From positions 5,046-69,045 of the forward strand of contig CAZTZE010000020.1 in NCBI GenBank assembly GCA_964618215.1: a stretch of DNA of 64,000 bases, read 5' to 3'. The translations under genes were made by a program, and so were the position numbers. Each line of letters begins with the position of its first letter. Position 1 is the stretch's first letter. The notes below the pieces were generated by a model. It was not told where the DNA came from, ran no database searches, and was given only the letters and a program-made list of their open reading frames with translations. This document shows, piece after piece, positions 1 to 8,051 of the stretch. Source of the stretch: CG2-30-58-95 sp964618215. Its GTDB lineage: Bacteria; Chloroflexota; Anaerolineae; Anaerolineales; Villigracilaceae.

Positions 1-440
1 TTCCCTTGGATGCCGAATAGGTCAAAGAAACGCCGTAATCCAGCCAGATAGCTGTTCAGTTTGATGACCGGCTGCACAAGATTCTCACTCAGGAAGGTCG
101 TTGTGCCGCGCAGCGTATTCACCGTCTCGTTGGTTGCGTCCAGGATGGGTTTGACCTCGTTCTGCAGCAGGTTGATCAGGCTGGCAACCTGGATGACCAG
201 GATGACCAGCGCCGCGCCGATGACCAATGACTCGAAGGCCATGAAGATAATGAAGATGTCGCGAATTGTAGCGGTCGTTGTGGTGTCCTGCAGCAGCCAG
301 ACGACAGCCAGTACGATCAATGCCAGGAAAACCAACCCCCCCAGGACGATCCACAGGATCATCCAGCGCTGGCGGCGCTGGGCAACTGCTGAAGCAGCGA
401 CTTCTTCTTGGGTAACCGTTTCTGGATTGTATTCGGCCAT
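1..440 (-). CDS. Membrane protein of unknown function, N-terminal part (runs off the left edge)
   Basis: Reading the minus strand from ATG at 440 gives an open frame of 146 codons that continues past position 1. It begins MAEYNPETVTQEEV, has a charged QRRQRW stretch and then a strong membrane segment (about residues 29-49, with VLGGLVFLALIVLAVVWLL). A second hydrophobic stretch follows (about 64-85), then a polar region rich in Asn, Thr and Leu. I do not recognise the family. A TATAAT box lies only about 8 bases upstream of the ATG (448-453), so the message may be leaderless, though no good -35 box is visible. It is divergent from the TetR gene. Confidence 0.6.
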   Translation of the reverse strand, partial: MAEYNPETVTQEEVAASAVAQRRQRWMILWIVLGGLVFLALIVLAVVWLLQDTTTTATIRDIFIIFMAFESLVIGAALVILVIQVASLINLLQNEVKPILDATNETVNTLRGTTTFLSENLVQPVIKLNSYLAGLRRFFDLFGIQG

Positions 441-475
441 TTGAAATATTATAGCACAATTTCCCCATTAGCCTC

Positions 476-504
476 TTGACTTTTTCTGCAATATTTGCTA
501 TTCT
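476..504 (+). promoter_or_regulatory. Sigma-70-type promoter of the tetR gene
   Basis: TTGACT at 476-481 and TATTCT at 499-504 are separated by exactly 17 bases. The expected transcription start, near 510, falls at the edge of the palindromic operator. Confidence 0.55.
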
Positions 505-509
505 ATATC

Positions 510-525
510 TACCGACCGGTCGGTA
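510..525. promoter_or_regulatory. Perfect 16-bp TetR-family operator
   Basis: TACCGACCGGTCGGTA is a perfect palindrome immediately downstream of the -10 box of the tetR promoter. Palindromes of the type ACCGACCGGTCGGT are typical of TetR-family repressors of acyl-CoA metabolism. Its position suggests autorepression; control of the downstream beta-oxidation genes from the same promoter is inferred. Confidence 0.75.
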
Positions 526-550
526 GGTTGGTATAATATTATTCGGCATC

Positions 551-621
551 ATTTGAGCGATTCGCGCAATTCGTAGATCGGATTGCCAATCCGACTTACT
601 TCGGTTGCGGCTGGAGGCCGC
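551..621 (+). repeat. Dispersed palindromic repeat, copy A (ATTGCCAAT core); donates an RBS
   Basis: This copy contains a GCG-rich small palindrome, then CGGATTGCCAATCCG, then GCGGCTGGAGGCCGC at 607-621. Related copies lie in the opposite orientation at 63853-63923 and from 63946 to the window end. The GGAGG inside the last palindrome sits 7 bases before the tetR ATG and appears to be its Shine-Dalgarno sequence. Confidence 0.75.
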
Positions 622-624
622 ATC

Positions 625-1191
625 ATGAATAGAGATCATATATTAGAAGCTGCGGCGCAGATATTTCGTCAAAAGGGTTTTCATCTTGCCTCCATGCAGG
701 ATATTGCCGAGGCGGTAAATCTCCAAAAAGCCAGCCTGTATCACCACGTTTCGAGCAAGCAGGAAATCCTATTGGCTCTGCTCGATCAGGCCCTCGACTT
801 GCTTACCGAGCGCCTGTTGCTGGTAATACAACAAGACCTGCCGGCTGACGAAAAATTGCGTGCGGCTGTTCGTTGTTACCTGGAAGCTCTCGCCGAGCAT
901 AGCGACCTGGCTTCGGTCATGATTCTCGAATATCGTTCGCTGGACCCGGAAAACCTTGCCCGGCACGTTCCCCGCCGCGACCACTTTGAGCGCTTGTGGC
1001 GGGACTTGGTCAAGGAAGGGACTAACTCGGGCAAATTTTGCACAACTGACGCGACAATGGCTGCGCGCACATTGCTGGGAGTGATGAATTGGACGATTAC
1101 CTGGTACCGTCCAACCGGTCCGCTGACCATGCAACAGATCGCCGATCAAATCGCCTCACTGTTCCTAAATGGCTTGCTCTGCCGGCCTTGA
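625..1191 (+). CDS. TetR/AcrR-family regulator of the beta-oxidation genes
   Basis: A 188-residue DNA-binding repressor. The N-terminal TetR helix-turn-helix is clear (ILEAAAQIFRQKGFHLASMQ, then DIAEAV, then KASLYHHVSSKQEILLALL), followed by an all-helical ligand-binding half. The start is placed at 625, not further upstream, because the preceding in-frame codons are translated repeat sequence and GGAGG lies 7 bases before this ATG. It heads a same-strand run of acyl-CoA dehydrogenases, a FadN-like enzyme and a thiolase, so an acyl-CoA responsive repressor (in the manner of Bacillus FadR) is likely. A perfect palindromic operator lies in its promoter at 510-525. Confidence 0.85.
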   Translation: MNRDHILEAAAQIFRQKGFHLASMQDIAEAVNLQKASLYHHVSSKQEILLALLDQALDLLTERLLLVIQQDLPADEKLRAAVRCYLEALAEHSDLASVMILEYRSLDPENLARHVPRRDHFERLWRDLVKEGTNSGKFCTTDATMAARTLLGVMNWTITWYRPTGPLTMQQIADQIASLFLNGLLCRP

Positions 1192-1311
1192 AAACCTCTG
1201 AGAATGGTTTTTTCGTTCCCGGCAACCTCAAAAGAGACCCACCCGAAGCGATAAGCTATCGCCGGATATCAACCGATACCCAATCGGAAGCGTTCCCAAA
1301 GGAGAAAGCCT

Positions 1312-2409
1312 ATGTACTCGTTTGAACCGTCTGATGAACAAAAAATGTTGATAGATGCCGTGATGCGCTACGCCAAAAGCGATCTGCGTCCGGCAGCGCA
1401 CGACGCGGAGGAAAACAAAGAACTCCCGTTGAAATTGATCAACAAAGGCTGGGAACTGGGCGTGCTGCAAGCCTCCATTCCCGAAGCCTACGGCGGATTT
1501 GGCGAGCGTTCCGCCGTGACCGGCGTGTTGGCCGCCGAGGAAATGGCCTTCGGCGACCTGGCCGGTTCGCTGGCGGTCATGTTGCCGGGCCTGTTCACCA
1601 TGCCCATCCTGCTCGCCGGCACGGAGGAGCAGAAGAAGGTGTGGATCCCGCCGGTCATCGAGGCCGAATGGAAGCCGTACTCAGCCGCCATGATCGAGTA
1701 CGCTTTCGACTTCGACCCGTATGCCCTCAAGACAACGGCCAAGGCCAGCGGCGGGGATTACCTCCTCAACGGCGAGAAAGCTTTTGTCCCGTACGCGGCG
1801 ACAGCCGAAGCGCTGATCATCTACGCCAACCTGGAGGGCAAGACGCAGGGCTTCATCGTCTCGAAGGGCGCGGCCGGATTGACAATTGGCGAAGAGCGCG
1901 AAAAACTGATGAGCCTGAACGCGCTGCCGTTGTACCGCGTCAAACTGGAGAACGTCAAAGTACCGGCAGCCAATCGCCTCGGCAGCGAGGCGGGACATGA
2001 GATCGAGCCGATCCTGGCTGCCGGACGCGTGGCCCTGGCTGCGCTGGCGGTCGGCGTGGCGAGGGCAGCCTTTGAATATTCGCGTGATTACGCCAAAGAA
2101 CGCGAGGCCTTCGGCGTCAAGATCGCCCAGAAGCAGGCCATCGCCTTCATGTTGGCCGAGATGGCGACTGAGATCGAGGCCATCCGCGTGCTGAACTGGG
2201 AGGCAGCCTGGATGCTGGATAGCGGCAAAGAGGACGCCTTCAAGCAGGCCTATCTGGCCTATACCGGCGCAGTGGACATGGCGATGATAGTAACCGACCG
2301 CGCCGTACAGATTTTGGGCGGCCATGGCTACATCCGCGAACATCCGGTTGAGATGTGGATGCGCAACGGGCGCGGCTTTGCCATGTTCACGGGATTGGCG
2401 GTGGTGTAA
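1312..2409 (+). CDS. Acyl-CoA dehydrogenase homologue lacking the usual catalytic glutamate
   Basis: 365 residues of the flavin-dependent acyl-CoA dehydrogenase fold: an N-terminal helical domain, a middle beta domain (LNGEKAFVPYA near residue 155) and a C-terminal helical domain with KEREAFGVKIAQKQ and LGGHGYIREHPVEMWMR. AAAGGAGA precedes the ATG. The position that reads Y-E-G-T in active family members, where Glu is the catalytic base, here reads F-T-G-L, and the alternative site used by isovaleryl-type enzymes (L-E-R) reads A-G-R. It may therefore be a non-catalytic partner of the next gene, as in mycobacterial FadE heterotetramers. That pairing is inference. Confidence 0.85.
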   Translation: MYSFEPSDEQKMLIDAVMRYAKSDLRPAAHDAEENKELPLKLINKGWELGVLQASIPEAYGGFGERSAVTGVLAAEEMAFGDLAGSLAVMLPGLFTMPILLAGTEEQKKVWIPPVIEAEWKPYSAAMIEYAFDFDPYALKTTAKASGGDYLLNGEKAFVPYAATAEALIIYANLEGKTQGFIVSKGAAGLTIGEEREKLMSLNALPLYRVKLENVKVPAANRLGSEAGHEIEPILAAGRVALAALAVGVARAAFEYSRDYAKEREAFGVKIAQKQAIAFMLAEMATEIEAIRVLNWEAAWMLDSGKEDAFKQAYLAYTGAVDMAMIVTDRAVQILGGHGYIREHPVEMWMRNGRGFAMFTGLAVV

Positions 2410-2480
2410 ACAAGTAAACAAGGATTTGTGTACGTGTCTACTTGTCTGCTTGTTTACTCCTTTACTTCTCTACTCCGAAG
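2410..2480. repeat. Degenerate inverted 'word' repeat between the dehydrogenase genes
   Basis: ACAAGTAAACAAG at the left is answered by CTTGTCTGCTTGTTTACT at the right, giving an imperfect inverted repeat of short variants of one word. It could fold in RNA. The downstream frame is open through it, but it does not look like protein sequence. Confidence 0.5.
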
Positions 2481-2490
2481 GAAAAAAAAC

Positions 2491-3756
2491 ATGACAATTG
2501 AATTTGAAGCTCCCAAACCAATAGCACAGCAACAGTTTGTCCTGAAAACCGTCGCTGAGGAAATGATGCGCGCGAAGTCGCGCTACTTCGACGAGCACGA
2601 ACACGAAATCCCCTACGATTACATCGAGTTCATGCACCTGGCGATGCGCACCACCGGCGCCGGGTCGCTGGCGCCGAAGGAAAAGAAAGAGGAGGCGGAA
2701 GATCCCAACAAGCCCAAGCGCCCACCGATCGGCTATCAAATGCTGGCGCACATGCTAGAGATGCTTTCGTGGGGTGACGTGGGCATGTATCTCGTCACAC
2801 CCGGCGGCGGACTGGGCGCAGCAGCGGTGCAATCGGCGGCCAATGCCGAGCAGAAGTCCAAGTTCCTGGCGCGCTTTGGCGAGGCAAAACCGACCTTCGC
2901 CGCGATGTGCATGACCGAAGCCGGTGCTGGTTCGGACACCTCCGCCATTCGCTCGACGGCCATTCTGGATAAAGAGAAAAACGAGTGGGTGATCAACGGC
3001 GAGAAAATTTTTGTTACTGCCGGCGATAAGTCCATTACTCTGGACGAGAAATTCGGCAAGGGCTTTGTCGTCGTCTGGGCCTCGATTGACCCCTCAGCCG
3101 GACGTGCCGGGATGCGTGCCTTCGTCGTCGAAGCCGGGACGCCGGGCGTCAGCGTCACCAAAATGGAACACAAACTCGGCATCCGCTGTTCGGATACCGC
3201 GTCCATCGTTTTGCAGGATGCGCGCGTGCCTTTTGATCATATTTTGGGAAGCCCCGAAGTGGTCAAGGATACCAAGGGCTTCAAGGGCGCGATGGCCACC
3301 TTCGACGCCACCCGCCCGCTGGTCGCCGCGACTGGCATCGGCGTGGCGCGCGCTGCGCTGGAATTTACCAAAGAGAAACTGGCCGAGAACGGCGTGACGA
3401 TCCGCTACGGCCTGCCGAGGCAAAAACTGACCAACATCGAACGCGAGGTCATTGACATGGAAATCATGCTGCGCTCGGCCTGGTTGATGATTCTCAAGGC
3501 GGTCTGGATGGCGGATAACGCCAAACCCAATGCGCTGGAATCTTCGATGAGCAAGGTCAAGGCTGGCGACGCGGTGACCAAGGTCACGCAGAAGTCGGTC
3601 GAGGTGATGGGACCGCTGGGCTATAGTCGCGAGTTCCTGCTCGAAAAGTGGTTCCGCGATGCAAAGATCACCGATATTTACGAAGGCACCGGTCAGATCA
3701 ACCGGCTCGTTGTGGCGAGGCAAATCCTGGGCTACAGCGGGGCGGAGTTGCGGTGA
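2491..3756 (+). CDS. Acyl-CoA dehydrogenase, catalytically complete
   Basis: 421 residues, starting MTIEFEAPKPIAQQQ. Family signatures are MTEAGAGSD (FAD/substrate loop), INGEKIFVTAGD, and the C-terminal KWFRDAKITDIYEGTGQIN containing the catalytic glutamate in IYEGT. A segment rich in Lys, Glu and Pro after residue 50 is an unusual insertion. The start at 2491 excludes 21 upstream codons translated from an intergenic repeat; a GAAGGAAAA stretch serves as RBS. It catalyses the first oxidation of fatty acyl-CoA, passing electrons to an ETF that is not encoded here. It is adjacent to, and may assemble with, the glutamate-less homologue upstream. Confidence 0.88.
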   Translation: MTIEFEAPKPIAQQQFVLKTVAEEMMRAKSRYFDEHEHEIPYDYIEFMHLAMRTTGAGSLAPKEKKEEAEDPNKPKRPPIGYQMLAHMLEMLSWGDVGMYLVTPGGGLGAAAVQSAANAEQKSKFLARFGEAKPTFAAMCMTEAGAGSDTSAIRSTAILDKEKNEWVINGEKIFVTAGDKSITLDEKFGKGFVVVWASIDPSAGRAGMRAFVVEAGTPGVSVTKMEHKLGIRCSDTASIVLQDARVPFDHILGSPEVVKDTKGFKGAMATFDATRPLVAATGIGVARAALEFTKEKLAENGVTIRYGLPRQKLTNIEREVIDMEIMLRSAWLMILKAVWMADNAKPNALESSMSKVKAGDAVTKVTQKSVEVMGPLGYSREFLLEKWFRDAKITDIYEGTGQINRLVVARQILGYSGAELR

Positions 3757-3770
3757 GAAGGAGAGAGACC

Positions 3771-6167
3771 ATGAAATATCACATTCACAAAGCCGTCGTC
3801 ATCGGCGCGGGGACGATGGGCGCGTCGCTGGCGGCGCACCTGGCCAACGCCGGTGTGCCGGTCACGCTGCTCGACATCGTCCCGAAGGACGCGCCGGCGG
3901 GCGATAAGGCGGCCCGCAATAAAATCGTGACGGAAGGCTGGGACAGGTGCATCAAGGGTCGTCCGGCCAACCTGATGTCATCCGACCTGGCGACCTTCGT
4001 CAAACTAGGCAACCTCGAGGATGACTTCGAGGCTGTTGCCAGCGCCGATTGGATCATCGAGGCGATCATCGAGCGGCTGGATATCAAACGCCAGTTGATG
4101 GCGCGCATTGACAAAATCCGCAAGCCGCAGGCCATCGTTAGCACCAACACCTCCGGCATTCCGGTCAAGGATATCGCCGCCGAATGTTCGCAGGGCTTCA
4201 AGCAGCACTTCCTCGGCACTCACTTCTTCAATCCGCCGCGCTATCTCAAACTGCTCGAAGTCATCTCCACCGCCGACACACTGAAAGAGGTGACCGAGTT
4301 CATCGCGTGGTTCGGCGAGTACCGGCTGGGCAAGGGCATTGTCCTGTGCAAGGACACGCCCAACTTCATCGGCAACCGCGTCGCCTTTGGCACGGCGGCC
4401 TTTGCGCTGAACTACTTCCTCGAGAATAACTACACTGTTGACGAAGTGGACGCGCTCACCGGACCCCTGATGGGCCACCCGAAAACGGCCACCTTCCGGC
4501 TGATAGATTTGGTCGGCATTGACGTTTGGGAACATGTCGGCAAAAACCTGAAAGCGGCCATCCCGCACGATAAACTGGCCATGCCGTACCTCGAAGCCGA
4601 AAAACCGAACAAACTCATCGCCACCATGGTCGAGCGTAACTGGCTGGGCAACAAAACCAAGGTCGGTTTCTACAAGGAAGTCCGCACCGAGGAGGGCAAA
4701 AAAGAATTCTGGTCGCTGGACCTGCAAAAGATGGAACATGTTCCGGCAGGCAAGCCACGCTTCGACTCGGTCGCCAAGGCCAAGGACCTCCCCGAACTGG
4801 GCGAGCGGATGAAAGTATTCATGGCCGAATCCGACCGCGCCGCGCAGTTGATCCAAACCCTGACCTATCAGGGCTTCCAGTACGCCGCCTCCATCCTCCC
4901 CGAAGTGGCGGATACGCCCAAGCCAATTGACGACGCCGTGCGCTGGGGCTTCATGCACGATACCGGGCCGTTCGAGATCTGGGATATGCTCGGGGTGGCC
5001 GCGACGCTCGATCAGATGAAAGCCGCCGGGTTCGTCCCCGCCCAATGGGTGGCGGACATGCTCAAGTCGGGGTGCGAGACGTTCTATCAGTACAAGGACG
5101 ATAGCAAAGTCGGCGTTTATGATGTCAGCCAGAAGAAATACGTCCCCATCCCGCGCACGCCGGGGCTGGTGATTCTGAGCGAATTGAAACGGGCAAAGAA
5201 AGTCATCAGTGAGAACGCCGGGGCAAGCCTGTACGACATCGGCGACGGTGTGGCGTTGGTCGAGTTCCACACCAAGATGAACGCGCTCGACGCTGACATC
5301 ATGGGCATCGCCAACGAGGCGCTGGATCGCGTCGAGAAGGATTTCGTCGGGCTGGTGGTGGGCAACGAGGGAGATAATTTCAGCGCGGGCGCCAACCTGT
5401 TCATGATCGTGGTCGCTGCGCAGCAAAGCATGTGGGACGTACTCGAGCAGGCGGTGGCGACGCTGCAAAATCTGAACATGCGCATGCGCTACTCGGCTAA
5501 ACCCGTGGTGATTGCTCCGACGGGACTGACGCTGGGCGGCGGCTGCGAGATCACCATGCACGCCTCGCGCATCGTCGCCGCGGCCGAGACCTATATCGGC
5601 CTGGTCGAACTGGGCGCGGGCGTCATCCCTGCCGGCGGCGGCACGAAGGAGTACATGCGCCGCATTATCAACCCGCTGATGCGCGTACCGAGCGCCGAGG
5701 CGTTGCCAGGTCTGATGAAGGTCTTCGAGCAGATCGGGCAGGCGAAAGTTGCCACCAGCGCCGAGGAGGCGCGGCAGTTTGCCATCCTGGGTCCCGCTGA
5801 CCGCGTGGTGCTGGGCCGCGATTACCTGCTGGCCGAGGCCAAGAAGGAAGCCCTGCACATGGCGGGAACCGGCTACAAACCGCCCGCGCCGGAGATGATC
5901 TATGCTGCTGGGCGGGATGCCCTGGCTGCACTGCGCGTCGGGGCGTGGTCGTTCAAGGAAGGCAAGTACATCACCGAGTACGAGGGTGTGATGGCAGCCA
6001 AACTCGCCAACGTGATGACCGGCGGCGATTTGTCGAAGCCGACCTGGGTCAGCGAGCAGTATATCCTTGACCTGGAGCGCGAGGCTTTCCTGTCGCTGTG
6101 CGGCGAGCAGAAGACGCAGGAGAGAATGTGGAGCCTGCTCAATACGGGAAAGCCGTTGAGGAACTAG
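3771..6167 (+). CDS. fadN: 3-hydroxyacyl-CoA dehydrogenase / enoyl-CoA hydratase fusion (FadN-like)
   Basis: 798 residues carrying two beta-oxidation activities. The N-terminus is an NAD-binding Rossmann domain (VVIGAGTMGASLAAHLANAG, residues 9-28) followed by the catalytic region HFFNPPRYLKLLEVI and 3-hydroxyacyl-CoA dehydrogenase C-terminal helices. The last third, from about residue 500, is a crotonase fold with NFSAGANL, LTLGGGCEI and GLVELGAGVIPAGGG (oxyanion hole and catalytic Glu). This order is the reverse of E. coli FadB and matches Bacillus FadN in order and length (789 residues there). It follows the dehydrogenase gene by 14 bases with GAAGGAGAG as RBS; the cognate thiolase lies downstream. 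Confidence 0.92.
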   Translation: MKYHIHKAVVIGAGTMGASLAAHLANAGVPVTLLDIVPKDAPAGDKAARNKIVTEGWDRCIKGRPANLMSSDLATFVKLGNLEDDFEAVASADWIIEAIIERLDIKRQLMARIDKIRKPQAIVSTNTSGIPVKDIAAECSQGFKQHFLGTHFFNPPRYLKLLEVISTADTLKEVTEFIAWFGEYRLGKGIVLCKDTPNFIGNRVAFGTAAFALNYFLENNYTVDEVDALTGPLMGHPKTATFRLIDLVGIDVWEHVGKNLKAAIPHDKLAMPYLEAEKPNKLIATMVERNWLGNKTKVGFYKEVRTEEGKKEFWSLDLQKMEHVPAGKPRFDSVAKAKDLPELGERMKVFMAESDRAAQLIQTLTYQGFQYAASILPEVADTPKPIDDAVRWGFMHDTGPFEIWDMLGVAATLDQMKAAGFVPAQWVADMLKSGCETFYQYKDDSKVGVYDVSQKKYVPIPRTPGLVILSELKRAKKVISENAGASLYDIGDGVALVEFHTKMNALDADIMGIANEALDRVEKDFVGLVVGNEGDNFSAGANLFMIVVAAQQSMWDVLEQAVATLQNLNMRMRYSAKPVVIAPTGLTLGGGCEITMHASRIVAAAETYIGLVELGAGVIPAGGGTKEYMRRIINPLMRVPSAEALPGLMKVFEQIGQAKVATSAEEARQFAILGPADRVVLGRDYLLAEAKKEALHMAGTGYKPPAPEMIYAAGRDALAALRVGAWSFKEGKYITEYEGVMAAKLANVMTGGDLSKPTWVSEQYILDLEREAFLSLCGEQKTQERMWSLLNTGKPLRN

Positions 6168-6245
6168 CGAGTTAGGAGTTGCGGGTTAGGCGAGTTAGGA
6201 GTTGCGGGTTAGGCGAGTTAGGAGTTGCGGGTTAGGAAAGTTAGG
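6167..6245 (+). repeat. Three exact copies of a 23-bp tandem repeat
   Basis: Units begin at 6167, 6190 and 6213 and are identical (GCGAGTTAGGAGTTGCGGG, then TTAG), followed by a partial copy that supplies AGGA upstream of the next gene. A degenerate inverted version (GCAACTCGCAACCCGTAA) lies on the far side of that gene at 6680-6726. Confidence 0.85.
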
Positions 6246-6253
6246 ATGTGTGT

Positions 6254-6679
6254 ATGAGCGAATGGCTGAGTTTTGAAGAGTGGCAGAAAACTGCCCTGGA
6301 GCGCTTGCGAAAAGACCCGTTATGGGAATCCCTGTATTACCGCCTAGCGATGTATCTTTATGACCTGGCGTGGGATGATTGCGAGATCCTCCGCAAGGAT
6401 TATCGCGGTCGTGAAATTGTCGGGCAACTGATCCGTAGCACAGGCAGCATCTGCGCCAACATCGAAGAAGCCTATGGACGCGGGGTTGGCACACCCGATT
6501 ACCTCCGTATCTTGAAGATAGATATCGGCGAAATCCGCGAAACGCAAGGTTGGTACTTTCGGGCGCATCGCGTCCTTCCTCCAGATTTGCTCGAACATCG
6601 CCTCTCGGTGGTAAACCAGGTGCTCTCGTTGGTTATCAGCACCCTGAATTCCCACCGCCGCAACCTCCGCAAATCCTAA
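6254..6679 (+). CDS. Four-helix-bundle protein of the S23 / Avd-like family
   Basis: 141 residues. The core QLIRSTGSICANIEEAYGRG followed by DYLRILKIDIGEIRETQGWY is characteristic of the four-helix-bundle family first described from intervening sequences of 23S rRNA genes and related to the retroelement accessory protein Avd. The N-terminus (SEWLSFEEWQKTALERLRKDP) is family-like, with the usual basic C-terminus. The biochemical role is unknown. ATG at 6254 is preferred over GTG at 6248 because AGGA lies 7 bases before it. It has no obvious link to fatty-acid oxidation, yet it sits inside that operon between matching inverted degenerate repeats, which suggests insertion as a cassette. Confidence 0.85.
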   Translation: MSEWLSFEEWQKTALERLRKDPLWESLYYRLAMYLYDLAWDDCEILRKDYRGREIVGQLIRSTGSICANIEEAYGRGVGTPDYLRILKIDIGEIRETQGWYFRAHRVLPPDLLEHRLSVVNQVLSLVISTLNSHRRNLRKS

Positions 6680-6726
6680 CCCATAACCAGCAACTCGCAA
6701 CCCGTAATTCGCAACTCGCAATTCGT
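6680..6726. repeat. Degenerate repeat, inverted counterpart of 6167-6245
   Basis: Variants of the word GCAACTCGCAA occur three times. The reverse complement (GAGTTGCGGGTT-like) matches the 23-bp unit upstream of the four-helix-bundle gene, so the gene is bracketed by an imperfect inverted pair. Confidence 0.65.
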
Positions 6727-6753
6727 GAAATGCAATCGAAGGAGTAACATACT

Positions 6754-7944
6754 ATGACAACTAGAGATGCAGTAATCGTATCTGCCGCCAGAACACCAGT
6801 CGGCAAAGCCAAGCGCGGCGGTTTAGCAACTGTCCGCCCGGATGAACTGGCCGCGTTGGTGATCAAGGAATTGCTGAAACGAACGCCTGTCTTGGATCCG
6901 AAGGAAATTGAGGATGTCATCCTCGGCTGCGCGTTCCCCGAAGGCGAGCAGGGCATGAACATGACGCGGGCAATCGTCATTCGCGCCGGGCTGCCGGAGA
7001 GCGTGCCGGGCGAGAGCATCAATCGCTACTGCTCGTCGGGCGTGCAGGCCATCGTCCATGCAGCGTATGCCATCATGGCCGGGCAAATTGACGTTGCTCT
7101 CGCCGGCGGTGTGGAGTCCATGTCCACGGTGCCGATGATGGGTTACAAGTTCGCCCCGAATCCGGCCTTCGCTTTGGATTTGCCGCAGTATTACACCAAC
7201 ATGGGACTGACCGCCGAAAACGTCTCGGTGAAGTACAACGTCAGCCGCGCCGACCAGGATGCCTTCTCGCTGACCAGCCACCAGCGCGCCGCGGAGGCAG
7301 TCAACACCGGCCGCTTCGACCCCGAACTTGTGCCGGTGGACGTGGAAGTGAAGGAGATGGGCCCCGAAGGGAAGCCGGTGACGAAGAAATTCACCGTCAA
7401 GCGCGACGAAGGTCCGCGCGCCGATACGACGCTGGAAGCGCTCGCCAGGCTCAAACCGGCTTTCAAGGAAGGCGGTGTGGTCACCGCGGGCAACTCTTCG
7501 CAGATGTCAGATGGTGCAGCGGGCGTGGTCATCATGTCCGCCGAGAAAGCCAGGATGCTCGGTCTCAAGCCGCTGGCGCGCTTTATGTACTATGCGGTGG
7601 GAGGTGTCCCGCCGGAGATCATGGGCATTGGGCCAATGGTCGCTATCCCCAAAGTGCTCAAGCTGGCCGGGATGAAGCTGGCGGACATTGATTTGATCGA
7701 GTTGAACGAGGCATTTGCTGCCCAATCGCTGGCGGTCATCCGCGAGGTCGGTCTGAATACCGAAATAACCAACGTCAATGGTGGAGCGATCGCCCTTGGC
7801 CATCCGCTCGGCTGCACGGGCGCCAAGCTGACCACCCAACTCATCTACGAGATGGGACGCCGCAAGTCGAAGTTCGGCATGGTGTCCATGTGCATCGGCG
7901 GCGGCATGGGCGCAGCGGCGGTATTCGAGAATCTACAAAATTAG
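6754..7944 (+). CDS. fadA: Acetyl-CoA C-acyltransferase (3-ketoacyl-CoA thiolase)
   Basis: 396 residues, the normal thiolase length. The nucleophilic Cys is Cys93 in NRYCSSGVQAI. GGVESMSTVPM, NEAFAAQSL, the His motif GGAIALGHPLGCTGA and the second Cys in CIGGGMGAAAVFE are all present. It cleaves 3-ketoacyl-CoA with CoA to release acetyl-CoA, the last step of the cycle. GAAGGAGTAA precedes the ATG. Together with the FadN-like fusion it matches the fadN-fadA pairing of Bacillus. Confidence 0.94.
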   Translation: MTTRDAVIVSAARTPVGKAKRGGLATVRPDELAALVIKELLKRTPVLDPKEIEDVILGCAFPEGEQGMNMTRAIVIRAGLPESVPGESINRYCSSGVQAIVHAAYAIMAGQIDVALAGGVESMSTVPMMGYKFAPNPAFALDLPQYYTNMGLTAENVSVKYNVSRADQDAFSLTSHQRAAEAVNTGRFDPELVPVDVEVKEMGPEGKPVTKKFTVKRDEGPRADTTLEALARLKPAFKEGGVVTAGNSSQMSDGAAGVVIMSAEKARMLGLKPLARFMYYAVGGVPPEIMGIGPMVAIPKVLKLAGMKLADIDLIELNEAFAAQSLAVIREVGLNTEITNVNGGAIALGHPLGCTGAKLTTQLIYEMGRRKSKFGMVSMCIGGGMGAAAVFENLQN

Positions 7945-8051
7945 TTGTGTAGTTGCTTAGTTGCTTAGTTGAGTAGTTGGGCAGCCTTTCCTGCAAGACT
8001 ATTGAACTACCAAACTATCGAACTACCGAACTATCAAACAAGGAGATTAAA

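Noticed and set aside
85..639. Minus-strand frame spanning the tetR promoter region and part of the membrane protein
   Set aside because: It is out of frame with the real membrane-protein gene starting at 440, crosses the promoter, operator and repeat, and its composition is that of a shadow frame.
4005..5858. 617-codon antisense open frame opposite fadN
   Set aside because: It lies wholly within a strongly supported coding region and is rich in His, Gln, Arg and Gly as expected from the reverse of GC-rich codons.
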